NCBI GenBank assembly: GCA_945909635.1
Contig: OX246690.1
Span: 1,240,001-1,304,000 of the forward strand
Length of the DNA: 64,000 nt
Source of the DNA: Clostridioides difficile_A
GTDB lineage: Bacteria; Bacillota; Clostridia; Peptostreptococcales; Peptostreptococcaceae
Direction: 5' to 3'
Positions 35,400 through 43,629 of the stretch are shown here, one piece after another. Numbering within the stretch: the first letter of the stretch is position 1; each line of letters starts with the position of its first letter. The notes beneath the pieces are model-generated. The model saw only the letters and a list, made by a program, of their open reading frames with translations, did no database searches and was not told the DNA's origin. Made by a program: the position numbers and the translations under genes.

Positions 35400-35768
35400 A
35401 TGAATATAGAAAAAATGGTCGAAATTGGATTGTTATTTGAACAATATAAAGAATTATTAACTGACAAGCAGAAAGAAATAGTAGCTCTATACTATGAAGA
35501 AGATTATTCTTTAGGTGAAATTAGTGAAAATCTGAATGTATCAAGACAAGGTGTGTATGATACTTTGAAGCGTTCAGAAAAAATACTAAGAGATTATGAA
35601 GAAAAATTACACTTAGTATCTAAGATTCAGGAGCAGGAAAAAAATATTAAAATTATAAAAGATAAAATTATTGACATTAAAGAAGATTTATTGCACAATA
35701 GAGATTGTGCTAATTTAATCCCTAAGCTAGAAAATATAGAAGATGTATGTAGGGAGATGATAAAATGA
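35400..35768 (+). CDS. ylxM: YlxM/p13-family DNA-binding protein
   Basis: 122 aa. A sigma-70 region 4-like helix-turn-helix (LTDKQKEIVALYYEEDYSLGEISENLNVSRQGVYDTLKRSEKIL) is followed by a coiled coil. In Firmicutes it is always next to ffh and has been linked to the SRP pathway. The stop codon overlaps the ffh ATG (ATGA), so the two are translationally coupled. Confidence 0.9.
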   Translation: MNIEKMVEIGLLFEQYKELLTDKQKEIVALYYEEDYSLGEISENLNVSRQGVYDTLKRSEKILRDYEEKLHLVSKIQEQEKNIKIIKDKIIDIKEDLLHNRDCANLIPKLENIEDVCREMIK

Positions 35769-37117
35769 TATTTGAAGGATTGTCTGATAAACTACAAGGG
35801 GCATTTAGTAAGTTAAAATCAAAAGGAAAACTTACAGAAGTAGATGTAAAAAATGCTATGAGAGAAGTTAAACTTGCTCTTCTTGAAGCAGATGTTAACT
35901 TTAAAGTAGTTAAAGATTTCATAAAAAAAGTTCAAGAAAGATGTGTTGGACAAGAAGTTATGCAAAGCTTAACTCCAGCTCAGCATGTAATTAAAATTGT
36001 AAATGAAGAACTTACAAGTTTAATGGGGGATGTACAAAGTAAAGTAATGATTTCCTCAAAACCTCCTACAATTTTGATGATGGTTGGACTGCAAGGAGCA
36101 GGTAAAACTACTACAGCAGGAAAGCTTGGAGGATATTTTAAAAAGCAAGGCAAGAAACCTTTATTAGTAGCTTGTGATATTTATAGACCAGCAGCAATAA
36201 AGCAACTTCAAGTTGTTGGAGAAAAATTGGATATACCTGTATTTAATATGGGAGATAAAGAAAATCCTGTAAATATTGCAAAGGCAGGTTTAAGCCATGC
36301 AATTAAAAATGCTAATGATTTAGTTATTATAGATACAGCTGGTAGACTTCACATAGATGAAGTGCTTATGGATGAATTAAAATCAATTAAGTCAGAAGTT
36401 AAACCACATGAAATACTTTTGGTTGTAGATTCTATGACAGGACAAGATGCTGTAAATGTTGCAGAAAGTTTCAATGAAGCTCTTGGTGTTGATGGAGTAG
36501 TCTTAACTAAATTGGATGGAGATACTAGAGGTGGTGCTGCACTTTCAATAAGAGCAGTTACACAAAAACCTATAAAATTTATGGGTATGGGAGAAAAACT
36601 AGATGATATAGAGCCTTTCCACCCAGATAGAATGGCATCAAGAATACTAGGTATGGGAGATGTCTTAAGTTTAATAGAAAAAGCACAAGAAAATATAGAT
36701 TTAGAGAAAGCCAAAGAATTAGAACAAAAAATAAAAAAACAAGAACTTGATTTTGAGGATTTCTTACAACAAATGGAACAAATACAAAATATGGGACCTC
36801 TTGACAAGATAATTGGTATGATACCTGGTATGGGAAATGTAAAAGACCAACTTGGAGATGTAGATTTGAATGGCAAGGAAATGAATAGAACTAAAGCCAT
36901 AATTCAATCAATGACTACATATGAGAGAAGAAACCCAGGAGTATTAAACGCTTCTAGAAAGAAAAGAATAGCTAGAGGTAGTGGAACTAGTGTACAAGAT
37001 GTAAATAGACTTATAAAACAACTTAATGAAATGAAAAAAATGATGAAGATGTTTGCTGGTTCGCAAAAAAGTATGAAGAAAAGGGGCGGCTTAGGCGGTT
37101 TACCTTTTTTTAAATAA
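35765..37117 (+). CDS. ffh: Signal recognition particle protein Ffh
   Basis: 450 aa. The NG domain shows GLQGAGKTTTAGKLG, DIYRPAAIKQL, DTAGRLHIDE and TKLDGDTRGG. The Met-rich M domain (IIGMIPGMGNVKDQ, RRNPGVLNASRKKRIARGSG, QLNEMKKMMKMF) binds 4.5S RNA and signal peptides. Targets membrane proteins co-translationally together with FtsY. Overlaps ylxM by 4 nt and is followed by rpsP. Confidence 0.97.
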   Translation: MIFEGLSDKLQGAFSKLKSKGKLTEVDVKNAMREVKLALLEADVNFKVVKDFIKKVQERCVGQEVMQSLTPAQHVIKIVNEELTSLMGDVQSKVMISSKPPTILMMVGLQGAGKTTTAGKLGGYFKKQGKKPLLVACDIYRPAAIKQLQVVGEKLDIPVFNMGDKENPVNIAKAGLSHAIKNANDLVIIDTAGRLHIDEVLMDELKSIKSEVKPHEILLVVDSMTGQDAVNVAESFNEALGVDGVVLTKLDGDTRGGAALSIRAVTQKPIKFMGMGEKLDDIEPFHPDRMASRILGMGDVLSLIEKAQENIDLEKAKELEQKIKKQELDFEDFLQQMEQIQNMGPLDKIIGMIPGMGNVKDQLGDVDLNGKEMNRTKAIIQSMTTYERRNPGVLNASRKKRIARGSGTSVQDVNRLIKQLNEMKKMMKMFAGSQKSMKKRGGLGGLPFFK

Positions 37118-37154
37118 AATATAAAAAAGTAAAAATTATTCGGAGGTGACTGTA

Positions 37155-37427
37155 ATGGCAGTTAAAATAAGATTAAAAAGAATGGGAGCTAATAAAAAAC
37201 CTTTCTACAGAATAGTAGTAGCTGATTCAAGAGCTCCAAGAGATGGAAAATTTATAGAAGAAATAGGATACTATAATCCAGTTTCTGAACCTAAACAAGT
37301 AAAAATAAATGATGAAAAAGCTATAAAATGGTTAACTACTGGTGCTCAACCAACAGAAGTAGTTAAAAAATTACTTGTGAAAAATGGAGTAATAGAAAAA
37401 TTCGAAGCTTCTAAACAAGCAAAATAA
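37155..37427 (+). CDS. rpsP: Ribosomal protein S16
   Basis: 90 aa from ATG 37155 (MAVKIRLKRMGANKKPFYRIVVADSRAPRDGKFIEEIGYYNP). A GTG at 37146 lies inside the GGAGG site and is not the start. Small-subunit protein needed for 30S assembly. First of the rpsP-khpA-rimM-trmD-rplS translation cluster. Confidence 0.97.
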   Translation: MAVKIRLKRMGANKKPFYRIVVADSRAPRDGKFIEEIGYYNPVSEPKQVKINDEKAIKWLTTGAQPTEVVKKLLVKNGVIEKFEASKQAK

Positions 37428-37490
37428 TTTTTCTTAGCAATTAGTTTAAGTAAATACTCATTGCTGAGGTTACTTTAGGAGATGAAATAT

Positions 37491-37718
37491 ATGAAAGAGC
37501 TAGTTGTAGATATAGCTAAGGCTCTAGTTGATAATCCTGATTCAGTTGTCGTTGAGGAATTTGAAGATAATGGAGGTATAGTCTTAAAACTTACAGTTGC
37601 TCAAGATGATATGGGTAAGGTTATTGGGAAGCAGGGAAGAATAGCTAAAGCTATAAGAACTGTCGTAAGATCTGTTGCAAATAGAGAAAATGTAAAAGTT
37701 TCTCTTGAGATAGTGTAA
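37491..37718 (+). CDS. khpA: KH-domain RNA-binding protein KhpA
   Basis: 75 aa from ATG 37491; the ATG at 37482 touches the AGGAG and is unlikely. A single KH domain with the GxxG loop GKQGR (VIGKQGRIAKAIRTVVRSVANRENVKV). KhpA pairs with KhpB/Jag in Gram-positives and affects cell-wall growth and sRNA biology. Placed between rpsP and rimM, its usual site. Confidence 0.95.
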   Translation: MKELVVDIAKALVDNPDSVVVEEFEDNGGIVLKLTVAQDDMGKVIGKQGRIAKAIRTVVRSVANRENVKVSLEIV

Positions 37719-37724
37719 ATAGGA

Positions 37725-37752
37725 GGATTAGGTATAATACCTAGTCCTTTTT
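37725..37752 (+). terminator. Intrinsic terminator after khpA
   Basis: GGATTAGGTAT (37725-37735) pairs with ATACCTAGTCC (37737-37747), followed by TTTTT; the innermost pairs must open to form a loop. Confidence 0.7.
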
Positions 37753-37827
37753 ATATAATTATATGTAGTTTTAAGAATTTATGATGATATGAGTATATAA
37801 GATTAAATTTTTTAAGAAGGTGATAAC

Positions 37828-38343
37828 ATGAAAGAAAAAGTAACTCATTTTAAGATAGGTCAAATAGTAAATACACAAGGTCTAAAAGGTGAGGTAAGAG
37901 TTTATCCACTTACTGATGATATAGATAGATTTGATGAATTGAAAGATTTTTATCTAGGAAAAGATTTAAATAATAAGTGGATTGTTGAAAAGGTAAGATA
38001 CAAAGGTTCTATGGTTATAATGAAGATAAAGGATATAAATAGTATAGAAAAAGCAGAAAAACTAAAAAATAAATTTATGTACGTGTCTAGGGAAGATAGT
38101 AGAGAACTTGAAGAAGGCGAATTTTTTATAGCAGATATGATTGGTATGGAAGTTTTAACTGTAGACGGAAAATATGTAGGAGTGTTAGAAGATGTACTTC
38201 AATACTCTGCAAATGATGTTTATGTAATAAAAGGTGAAGAGGATAAAGAATTCATGATACCAGCTATAAAAAAATTTGTACCTACAATAGACATTGATGA
38301 CAGAAAAATGATTATAGACCCTATTAAGGGAATGATAGATTAG
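37828..38343 (+). CDS. rimM: Ribosome maturation factor RimM
   Basis: 171 aa. N-terminal RimM domain (KIGQIVNTQGLKGEVRVYPLTDDIDRF) plus C-terminal PRC barrel (MIGMEVLTVDGKYVGVLEDVLQYSANDVYVI). Helps mature the 3' domain of 16S rRNA and binds S19. Eight nt before trmD, as in most bacteria. AAGGTG site. Confidence 0.95.
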   Translation: MKEKVTHFKIGQIVNTQGLKGEVRVYPLTDDIDRFDELKDFYLGKDLNNKWIVEKVRYKGSMVIMKIKDINSIEKAEKLKNKFMYVSREDSRELEEGEFFIADMIGMEVLTVDGKYVGVLEDVLQYSANDVYVIKGEEDKEFMIPAIKKFVPTIDIDDRKMIIDPIKGMID

Positions 38344-38351
38344 GTGGCAAT

Positions 38352-39047
38352 ATGAGATTTCATATAATGACGCTTTTTCCAGAAATATTTAATTCATATA
38401 TGAATGAGAGTATAATGAAAAGAGCAGTTGAAAAAGGTGTAATTGAAGTTCATATATATAATATAAGAGATTTTTCTGATAATAAACATAAAAAAGTAGA
38501 CGATTATCCATTTGGAGGAGGAGCTGGTATGGTAATGACTCCTCAACCGATATATGACACGTATAAGCATATAATAACAACTCATAATATAAATAATCCA
38601 AGAGTAATTTATCTAACTCCAAAAGGAAAGGTATACAACCAATCTATAGTGAAGCAAATGTCTATCAAAGAGGATATAATACTGCTATGTGGTCATTATG
38701 AAGGTATAGATGAAAGAATAATCGATTTAATTGTAACTGATGAAATTTCAATTGGAGATTATGTACTAACTGGAGGGGAACTTCCAGCACTTATAATGAT
38801 AGATTCTATATCAAGACTAATACCAGGTGTATTAAATCAAGATGAATCTTTTGAAGAAGAATCATTTAAAGATAATTTGTTAGAGTATCCTCATTACACT
38901 AGACCTAGAGATTTTGAAGGATTAAAAGTACCAGAAGTGCTTTTATCAGGTAATCATAAAAAGATAGATGAGTGGAGAAAAGAAGAATCTATAAGAATAA
39001 CTAAAGAAAGACGATTAGACTTATATAGAAAATCTAAAGAAAAATAA
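38352..39047 (+). CDS. trmD: tRNA (guanine-N1-)-methyltransferase TrmD
   Basis: 231 aa. Methylates G37 of tRNAs to prevent frameshifting. SPOUT knot motifs are present: LLCGHYEGIDERIID and IGDYVLTGGELPALIMID, with FGGGAGMVMTPQPIYD earlier. Normal length. Follows rimM by 8 nt. Confidence 0.97.
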   Translation: MRFHIMTLFPEIFNSYMNESIMKRAVEKGVIEVHIYNIRDFSDNKHKKVDDYPFGGGAGMVMTPQPIYDTYKHIITTHNINNPRVIYLTPKGKVYNQSIVKQMSIKEDIILLCGHYEGIDERIIDLIVTDEISIGDYVLTGGELPALIMIDSISRLIPGVLNQDESFEEESFKDNLLEYPHYTRPRDFEGLKVPEVLLSGNHKKIDEWRKEESIRITKERRLDLYRKSKEK

Positions 39048-39119
39048 AAATACAAGAAGTAATCAATATACATGTATACAATAAAGTACCTATAAATGGA
39101 ATTAAAAACGTAAAAGTGC

Positions 39120-39148
39120 TTGTAATAACTATTGAAGTATAGTATAAT
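39120..39148 (+). promoter_or_regulatory. Promoter of rplS
   Basis: TTGTAA (39120-39125), 17 nt, TATAAT (39143-39148), giving an RNA leader of about 75 nt. Confidence 0.65.
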
Positions 39149-39166
39149 ATAAAATGTTGAAAATAC

Positions 39167-39209
39167 GGGCGTTCCTCTGTTTACACTGGTCGGGTAGTTA
39201 AGAACGTCT
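39167..39209 (+). promoter_or_regulatory. Structured 5' leader of rplS (possible L19 leader)
   Basis: GGGCGTTC (39167-39174) pairs with GAACGTCT (39202-39209) with two G-U pairs, enclosing a 27-nt loop region, just before the ribosome site of L19. Its position and size suit the Firmicute L19 autoregulatory leader; a covariance search would decide. Confidence 0.45.
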
Positions 39210-39231
39210 ATGATATTTAGGAGGAAGAAAG

Positions 39232-39582
39232 ATGAATGAAATGCTAAGAGCAATTGAGCAAGAACAATTAAAAAATGAAGTTCCTAATTTTGGACCTGGG
39301 GACACAGTTAAAGTACACGTTAGAATTATAGAAGGAAAAAGAGAAAGAATACAAGTATTCGAAGGTGTAGTATTAAAGAGACAAGGTGGAGGAGCAAGAG
39401 AAACTTTCACAGTTAGAAAAATGTCTTTCAATGTTGGTGTAGAAAGAACTTTCCCAGTTCACTCTCCAAAAATAGAAAAAATAGAAGTTACTAGAAAAGG
39501 TAAAGTAAGAAGAGCTAAACTAAACTACTTAAGAGGTAGAGTAGGTAAAGCTGCTAAGATAAAAGAAGCTAGAAATAGATAA
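39232..39582 (+). CDS. rplS: Ribosomal protein L19
   Basis: 116 aa (MNEMLRAIEQEQLKNEVPNFGPGDTVKVHVRIIEGKRERIQVFEGVVL...). Large-subunit protein at the 30S-50S interface. AGGAGG before the ATG. It has its own promoter and a structured leader, so it can be tuned separately from rimM-trmD. Followed by a terminator. Confidence 0.97.
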   Translation: MNEMLRAIEQEQLKNEVPNFGPGDTVKVHVRIIEGKRERIQVFEGVVLKRQGGGARETFTVRKMSFNVGVERTFPVHSPKIEKIEVTRKGKVRRAKLNYLRGRVGKAAKIKEARNR

Positions 39583-39604
39583 TTAAAAACTTTACTTATA
39601 AATG

Positions 39605-39636
39605 GGGGGCTGATTTATCAGTCCTCTTTCTATTTT
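39605..39636 (+). terminator. Intrinsic terminator after rplS
   Basis: GGGGGCTGAT (39605-39614 region) pairs with ATCAGTCCTC with G-U pairs, followed by a T-rich tract. Confidence 0.75.
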
Positions 39637-39900
39637 AATGAAAATTATAGTCAATAATTATATCAGAAATAAATAGAACTATTTGTTGAAATATACATTA
39701 TTTATTTATGAATTTATAACTTTTAAAATGAAAAATAAAATTGATAAATATTGAATTATATTTTGAAATAATATTAAAATAAGAAGAGAATATTATGTAA
39801 AGTATGATGTTAAAAGCATGACAATACAGTGATTTAAATAAATTTATTTTTTAATTATAATTAAGGAATAGTAATATAATATTTTAAAGGAGTGATATAT
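39637..39900. other. AT-rich spacer between rplS and rbgA
   Basis: About 260 very AT-rich bases. No gene or clear promoter is visible apart from the rbgA ribosome site at its end. Confidence 0.4.
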
Positions 39901-40797
39901 ATGTCAAATGAATATGAAGAGTATCTTATGGATGACAATCTACATATAAACTGGTATCCAGGTCATATGAAAAAAACTAAGGAGTTAGTAAAAAACAATT
40001 TAAAATTGATTGATGTAGTTATTGAACTATTAGATGCCAGAATACCATTTAGTAGTAAAAATCCAGATATAGATAAGCTTGTAGGAGATAAACCAAGGGT
40101 AGTTGTACTTAATAAAAGTGACATGGCAGATAGAGATAAATTAAATCAATGGGTAGAGTACTATAAAAAAATTAACATAAAAGCTATACCAGTTGATACA
40201 ATAAAAGGAATTGGTATAAATAAGATAATAGAAGAATGTAAGAATGTAACTAGAGAAAAAATGGACAATTTAAAAGATAAAGGTAGAAAAGAAAGAGCTA
40301 TACGAATAATGATAGTTGGGGTCCCAAATGTTGGTAAATCATCTCTTATAAATAAATTAACAGGTAGAAAAAGTACTCAAACAGGAGACAAGCCAGGAGT
40401 AACTAAAGGGAAGCAATGGGTTAGGTTAAAAGGGAATCTTGAACTTTTGGATACACCTGGAATACTTTGGCCTAAGTTTGAAGACCAAGAAGTCGCTCTA
40501 AACTTAGCCTTTAGTAGAGCTATAAAGGATGAAATTTTGGATACTGAGACTTTAGCTTTAAGACTTATAGAGAAACTTATGAAGATAGCACCTGAGAATC
40601 TGAAAGCTAGATATAAATTGGAATCTCTAGGAGAAACTCCAATTGAAACTATGGATATGATTGGTCATAAGAGAGGATTCATAACAGGAAAAAAAGAGCT
40701 TGATTATGCACGTATAGCTACAACCGTTTTAAATGAGTTTAGAGATGGAAAAATAGGGAATATAACATTAGAAATACCAGAGAATGTTAAAAGATAG
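39901..40797 (+). CDS. rbgA: Ribosome biogenesis GTPase RbgA
   Basis: 298 aa from ATG 39901 with AAGGAGTGA upstream. Circularly permuted GTPase: the NKSD (G4) motif comes first, then GVPNVGKSSLINKL (G1), then DTPGILWP (G3). The N-terminus INWYPGHMKK is typical of YlqF/RbgA. Needed for late 50S assembly. Order rplS-rbgA-rnhB is known from Bacillus; here two brnQ genes and a ribonucleotide reductase gene separate it from rnhB. Confidence 0.96.
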   Translation: MSNEYEEYLMDDNLHINWYPGHMKKTKELVKNNLKLIDVVIELLDARIPFSSKNPDIDKLVGDKPRVVVLNKSDMADRDKLNQWVEYYKKINIKAIPVDTIKGIGINKIIEECKNVTREKMDNLKDKGRKERAIRIMIVGVPNVGKSSLINKLTGRKSTQTGDKPGVTKGKQWVRLKGNLELLDTPGILWPKFEDQEVALNLAFSRAIKDEILDTETLALRLIEKLMKIAPENLKARYKLESLGETPIETMDMIGHKRGFITGKKELDYARIATTVLNEFRDGKIGNITLEIPENVKR

Positions 40798-40835
40798 ATT
40801 TTAAAGCCAGGTTAAAAAATTTAACATTATAAAAT

Positions 40836-40868
40836 AAAAAAAACCTTTTCCTTAAGGTTTTTTTTATT
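40836..40868 (+). terminator. Intrinsic terminator after rbgA
   Basis: AAAAAACCTT (to 40847) pairs with AAGGTTTTTT (from 40854), with a 6-nt loop and a long T-run. Confidence 0.8.
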
Positions 40869-40956
40869 TTTTTTAAATATAGACAAATATTGTCATATGA
40901 AAGTATAAATTAGATTAGAAAACCTTTAAAAATATTAATTTAAGACAAATATACCT

Positions 40957-40971
40957 AATTTTTTGAAAATT
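40957..40971. promoter_or_regulatory. CodY box upstream of first brnQ
   Basis: AATTTTTTGAAAATT matches the CodY consensus AATTTTCWGAAAATT at 14 of 15 positions. It lies 33 bp upstream of the -35. Repression by CodY when branched-chain amino acids are plentiful is expected. Confidence 0.75.
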
Positions 40972-41004
40972 AAAATGAATGTGATTATTTCAAATTTTGG
41001 TATA

Positions 41005-41034
41005 TTGACTTGCTTGTTTCGTATAATATATAAT
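41005..41034 (+). promoter_or_regulatory. Promoter of first brnQ
   Basis: TTGACT (41005-41010), 18 nt, TATAAT (41029-41034). The leader to the ATG at 41188 is about 150 nt and extremely AT-rich; I see no T-box core. Confidence 0.65.
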
Positions 41035-41187
41035 AAGCACAAATCAATACAATATATTAAAAATTTAATTTATTTAATTTTATTAATTTAATAATAAGTT
41101 CTTATTGTTTTAATTAATTTATTTATGCAAGCGTAAACAATTGAGGCATTTTATTAATTTAATAAGGTTAAAAAGGGGGATTTTATA

Positions 41188-42480
41188 ATGGGTAAGACCA
41201 AGGATATGATAGTATTTGGATTTGCATTATTCGCAATGTTCTTTGGAGCAGGTAACTTAATATTTCCACCATATTTGGGAATAATTACAGGTCCAGAATG
41301 GTTAATTGCCTTCTTAGGATTTACATTTGCCGATGCTGGTTTGGCACTTCTAGCAGTAATGGCTACAGCTAAATTTGATGGAAACGTAATTGAGATGTTT
41401 AAAAGATGTGGTATGAAATTAGGGATTCTTATAGGTTGTGCAGATATTTTATGTATAGGACCATTCCTAGCTATACCAAGAACAGGTGCAACAACTTATG
41501 AAATGGGTATGATGCCTCTATTTGGAACTTCGATTCCAGTGTTATTATTCTGTGTAGTTTATTTCGCGATATCATATGTATTAACAATAAGACCTTCTAA
41601 GGTCGTAGATATAGTTGGACAATTTTTAACTCCAGCTCTTCTAATAGCTTTAGCATTTATAATTATAAAAGGTGTTGTATCTCCACTTGGAGAGATAATC
41701 GATAAACCTATGATACCTAATGTATTTGCAGAAGGTATAGGTCAAGGATATCAGACGATGGATGCCTTTGCAGCAATAGCACTTGCATCAGTGTTGATAG
41801 TATCTCTAAATGAAAAAGGATATACTTCTATTAGTGAGAAGTTAAAGATGATTGGTAAAGCAGGTGTCCTTGCTTGTGGAGGTCTAGCTCTAGTTTATGG
41901 AGGGTTATGTTTCCTTGGAGCAACTGTATCAACAATGTATGGAACAGATGCAGTGCAATCGCAAGTAATAGTAAATATAACACAAGGATTACTTGGTAAT
42001 GTTGGGAAAGCGATTTTAGCAATAGTAGTATCATTAGCATGTTTAACTACATCTATAGGTCTTACATCTGCTACAGGACAATATTTCTCTAGACTTACAA
42101 AAGGAAAATTAAGTTATGAAAAAATAGTTTTAGCTGTATCTGTATTCAGTGCAGTAGTAGCATCTTTTGGTGTTGGGACTATAATAAAGATAGCATCACC
42201 TATATTAAGTATAGTTTATCCACCATCAATTGTTTTAATAATTTTAGCATTCTTCAATGAAAAAATTAAGAATGACAATGTATACAAAGGAGCAGTATAT
42301 ATGTCACTGCTTGTAAGTATATTAACAGTTATATCTACTTATGGAGTAAATGTTCCAATAGTAAATTCTTTACCACTTGCTTCATTAGGATTTAACTGGG
42401 TGGTTCCAGTTATAATAGCTGGAATAATTGGTAACTTTATACCATCAAAGAGTCAATCTAATACACTTGGAACAAATTAA
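41188..42480 (+). CDS. brnQ: Branched-chain amino acid carrier BrnQ (copy 1)
   Basis: 430 aa, about twelve membrane helices. Sodium-coupled uptake of leucine, isoleucine and valine (LIVCS family). The N-terminus GFALFAMFFGAGNLIFPPYLG is highly typical. A second copy lies 1.15 kb downstream and aligns along its length (FFGAGNLIFPPYLG, TIRPSKVVDIVG, LTPALLIAL, QGYQTMDA shared). AAGGGGGA before the ATG. A CodY box and a sigma-A promoter lie upstream. Confidence 0.95.
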   Translation: MGKTKDMIVFGFALFAMFFGAGNLIFPPYLGIITGPEWLIAFLGFTFADAGLALLAVMATAKFDGNVIEMFKRCGMKLGILIGCADILCIGPFLAIPRTGATTYEMGMMPLFGTSIPVLLFCVVYFAISYVLTIRPSKVVDIVGQFLTPALLIALAFIIIKGVVSPLGEIIDKPMIPNVFAEGIGQGYQTMDAFAAIALASVLIVSLNEKGYTSISEKLKMIGKAGVLACGGLALVYGGLCFLGATVSTMYGTDAVQSQVIVNITQGLLGNVGKAILAIVVSLACLTTSIGLTSATGQYFSRLTKGKLSYEKIVLAVSVFSAVVASFGVGTIIKIASPILSIVYPPSIVLIILAFFNEKIKNDNVYKGAVYMSLLVSILTVISTYGVNVPIVNSLPLASLGFNWVVPVIIAGIIGNFIPSKSQSNTLGTN

Positions 42481-42518
42481 ACTTTATTCAGTTAAAATGT
42501 AATTACTTTTAAATAAAA

Positions 42519-42566
42519 GAGTTATCTATAATAAATGAAATTATTTATATAGATAACTCCTTTTAT
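42519..42566 (+). terminator. Intrinsic terminator after first brnQ
   Basis: GAGTTATCTATA (42519-42530) pairs with TATAGATAACTC (42548-42559), then a T-run. Confidence 0.85.
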
Positions 42567-42969
42567 TTTTTGTTTCTATACTAATTATTTGTTTTTAGAA
42601 TATAAGAAATATGAGAAAATATTGGAAAAAATATATAGTTTATTTTTTAACAATATTAGATGTTAAAAAAAGAACTTTGGAGTAATTTTATAAGTTTAGT
42701 TATAAGTATTAACTGATTTTTACAAAGATATTATATAAATAAAATTATAACAATAATAAAATAATAAAATAAAATTTAAGGCGTTTGCATATATAAATCA
42801 ATTAAGCAAAGTACTAAATTGTTTTTATATAGATATATATTAAGAATTTTTAGTTAATTTTGAAATATAAGTATGTCGACGTGGATACAAGCAACTGCAA
42901 AGTTTAAGTAAGTTGGGAGTTAGAAAATAATTACAATGAAGAAAAGTAAGCTTGCAAATCATAATAAGG

Positions 42970-42984
42970 AATTTTCAGAAAAAA
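42970..42984. promoter_or_regulatory. CodY-like box, distal, upstream of second brnQ
   Basis: AATTTTCAGAAAAAA matches the CodY consensus at 13 of 15 positions. Confidence 0.5.
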
Positions 42985-43122
42985 CGATTTCAGAGATGGA
43001 AAAGAAGTGAAAAATCTATGAATGTAGAACGATAATTTAGTAAAATTAGAAATCGATTTAGCAAAATAAATACAAAATACTACAAGAATTAACGTAAATA
43101 AGAGTTATGATAAAAGGAAAAC

Positions 43123-43152
43123 GATTTTCTGAATATCATAATTTTGAAAATT
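43123..43152. promoter_or_regulatory. Tandem CodY-like boxes upstream of second brnQ
   Basis: GATTTTCTGAATATC (12 of 15) at 43123-43137 is followed directly by ATAATTTTGAAAATT (11 of 15) at 43138-43152, ending 19 bp before a -35 element. Confidence 0.55.
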
Positions 43153-43171
43153 TAAAAAATTAAAAATCATA

Positions 43172-43200
43172 TTGACGTCTTTTTTTTAGAATTATATAAT
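43172..43200 (+). promoter_or_regulatory. Distal promoter upstream of second brnQ
   Basis: TTGACG (43172-43177), 17 nt, TATAAT (43195-43200). It starts about 420 nt before brnQ, so it makes either a long leader or a separate small RNA. Confidence 0.65.
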
Positions 43201-43488
43201 AAACACAAAATATTTAAAATTTAAATTAAATTATTTAAATTGAATTAAAAAAATTATATGTAATATAGAAGGAGGGATATACACTACCATACAAAACAAG
43301 TTAAATCAAGAATAGTTCAAATGATGTTAAAATTAAGAATATTCAAAAAAGTGAGAACTTTTAATTTTGTCAAGAAAATTTAGAGAAAAAATAAAAAACC
43401 AATCATGTTTAAAGTATACAGGTTGATTTTATTTAATTAAGAAAGTTGTATTAAATATTGCGAAGATTTTATAAATTATGAAACATAA

Positions 43489-43517
43489 TTGACAAGTTTA
43501 AGTCAAAAATGTATAAT
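43489..43517 (+). promoter_or_regulatory. Proximal promoter of second brnQ
   Basis: TTGACA (43489-43494), 17 nt, TATAAT (43512-43517): consensus sigma-A promoter with a leader of about 105 nt. The leader includes an AATCTC/GAGATT stem. Confidence 0.75.
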
Positions 43518-43629
43518 TAAATAAAATCTCGTCAAAAGGTTTTCATTTAAGAAGAGATTGGACTTATTTTTTAGTAAAATGTAGTAAAAAAGCAGTAAAG
43601 TAGTAAAATTCAAAATGGGGGTGCTTTAA

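Larger units (their letters stand above)
42567..43629. other. Long regulatory intergenic region between the brnQ genes
   Basis: More than 1 kb with no supported gene. It contains three CodY-like boxes, two strong sigma-A promoters 317 bp apart and a GGAGGG-like site at about 43270 not followed by a start codon. It may hold a short RNA gene or just a long double-promoter leader. Confidence 0.5.

Noticed and set aside
42567..43629. T-box leader upstream of the second brnQ
   Set aside because: No AGGGTGGNACCGCG core is present; CodY-like boxes explain amino acid control better.
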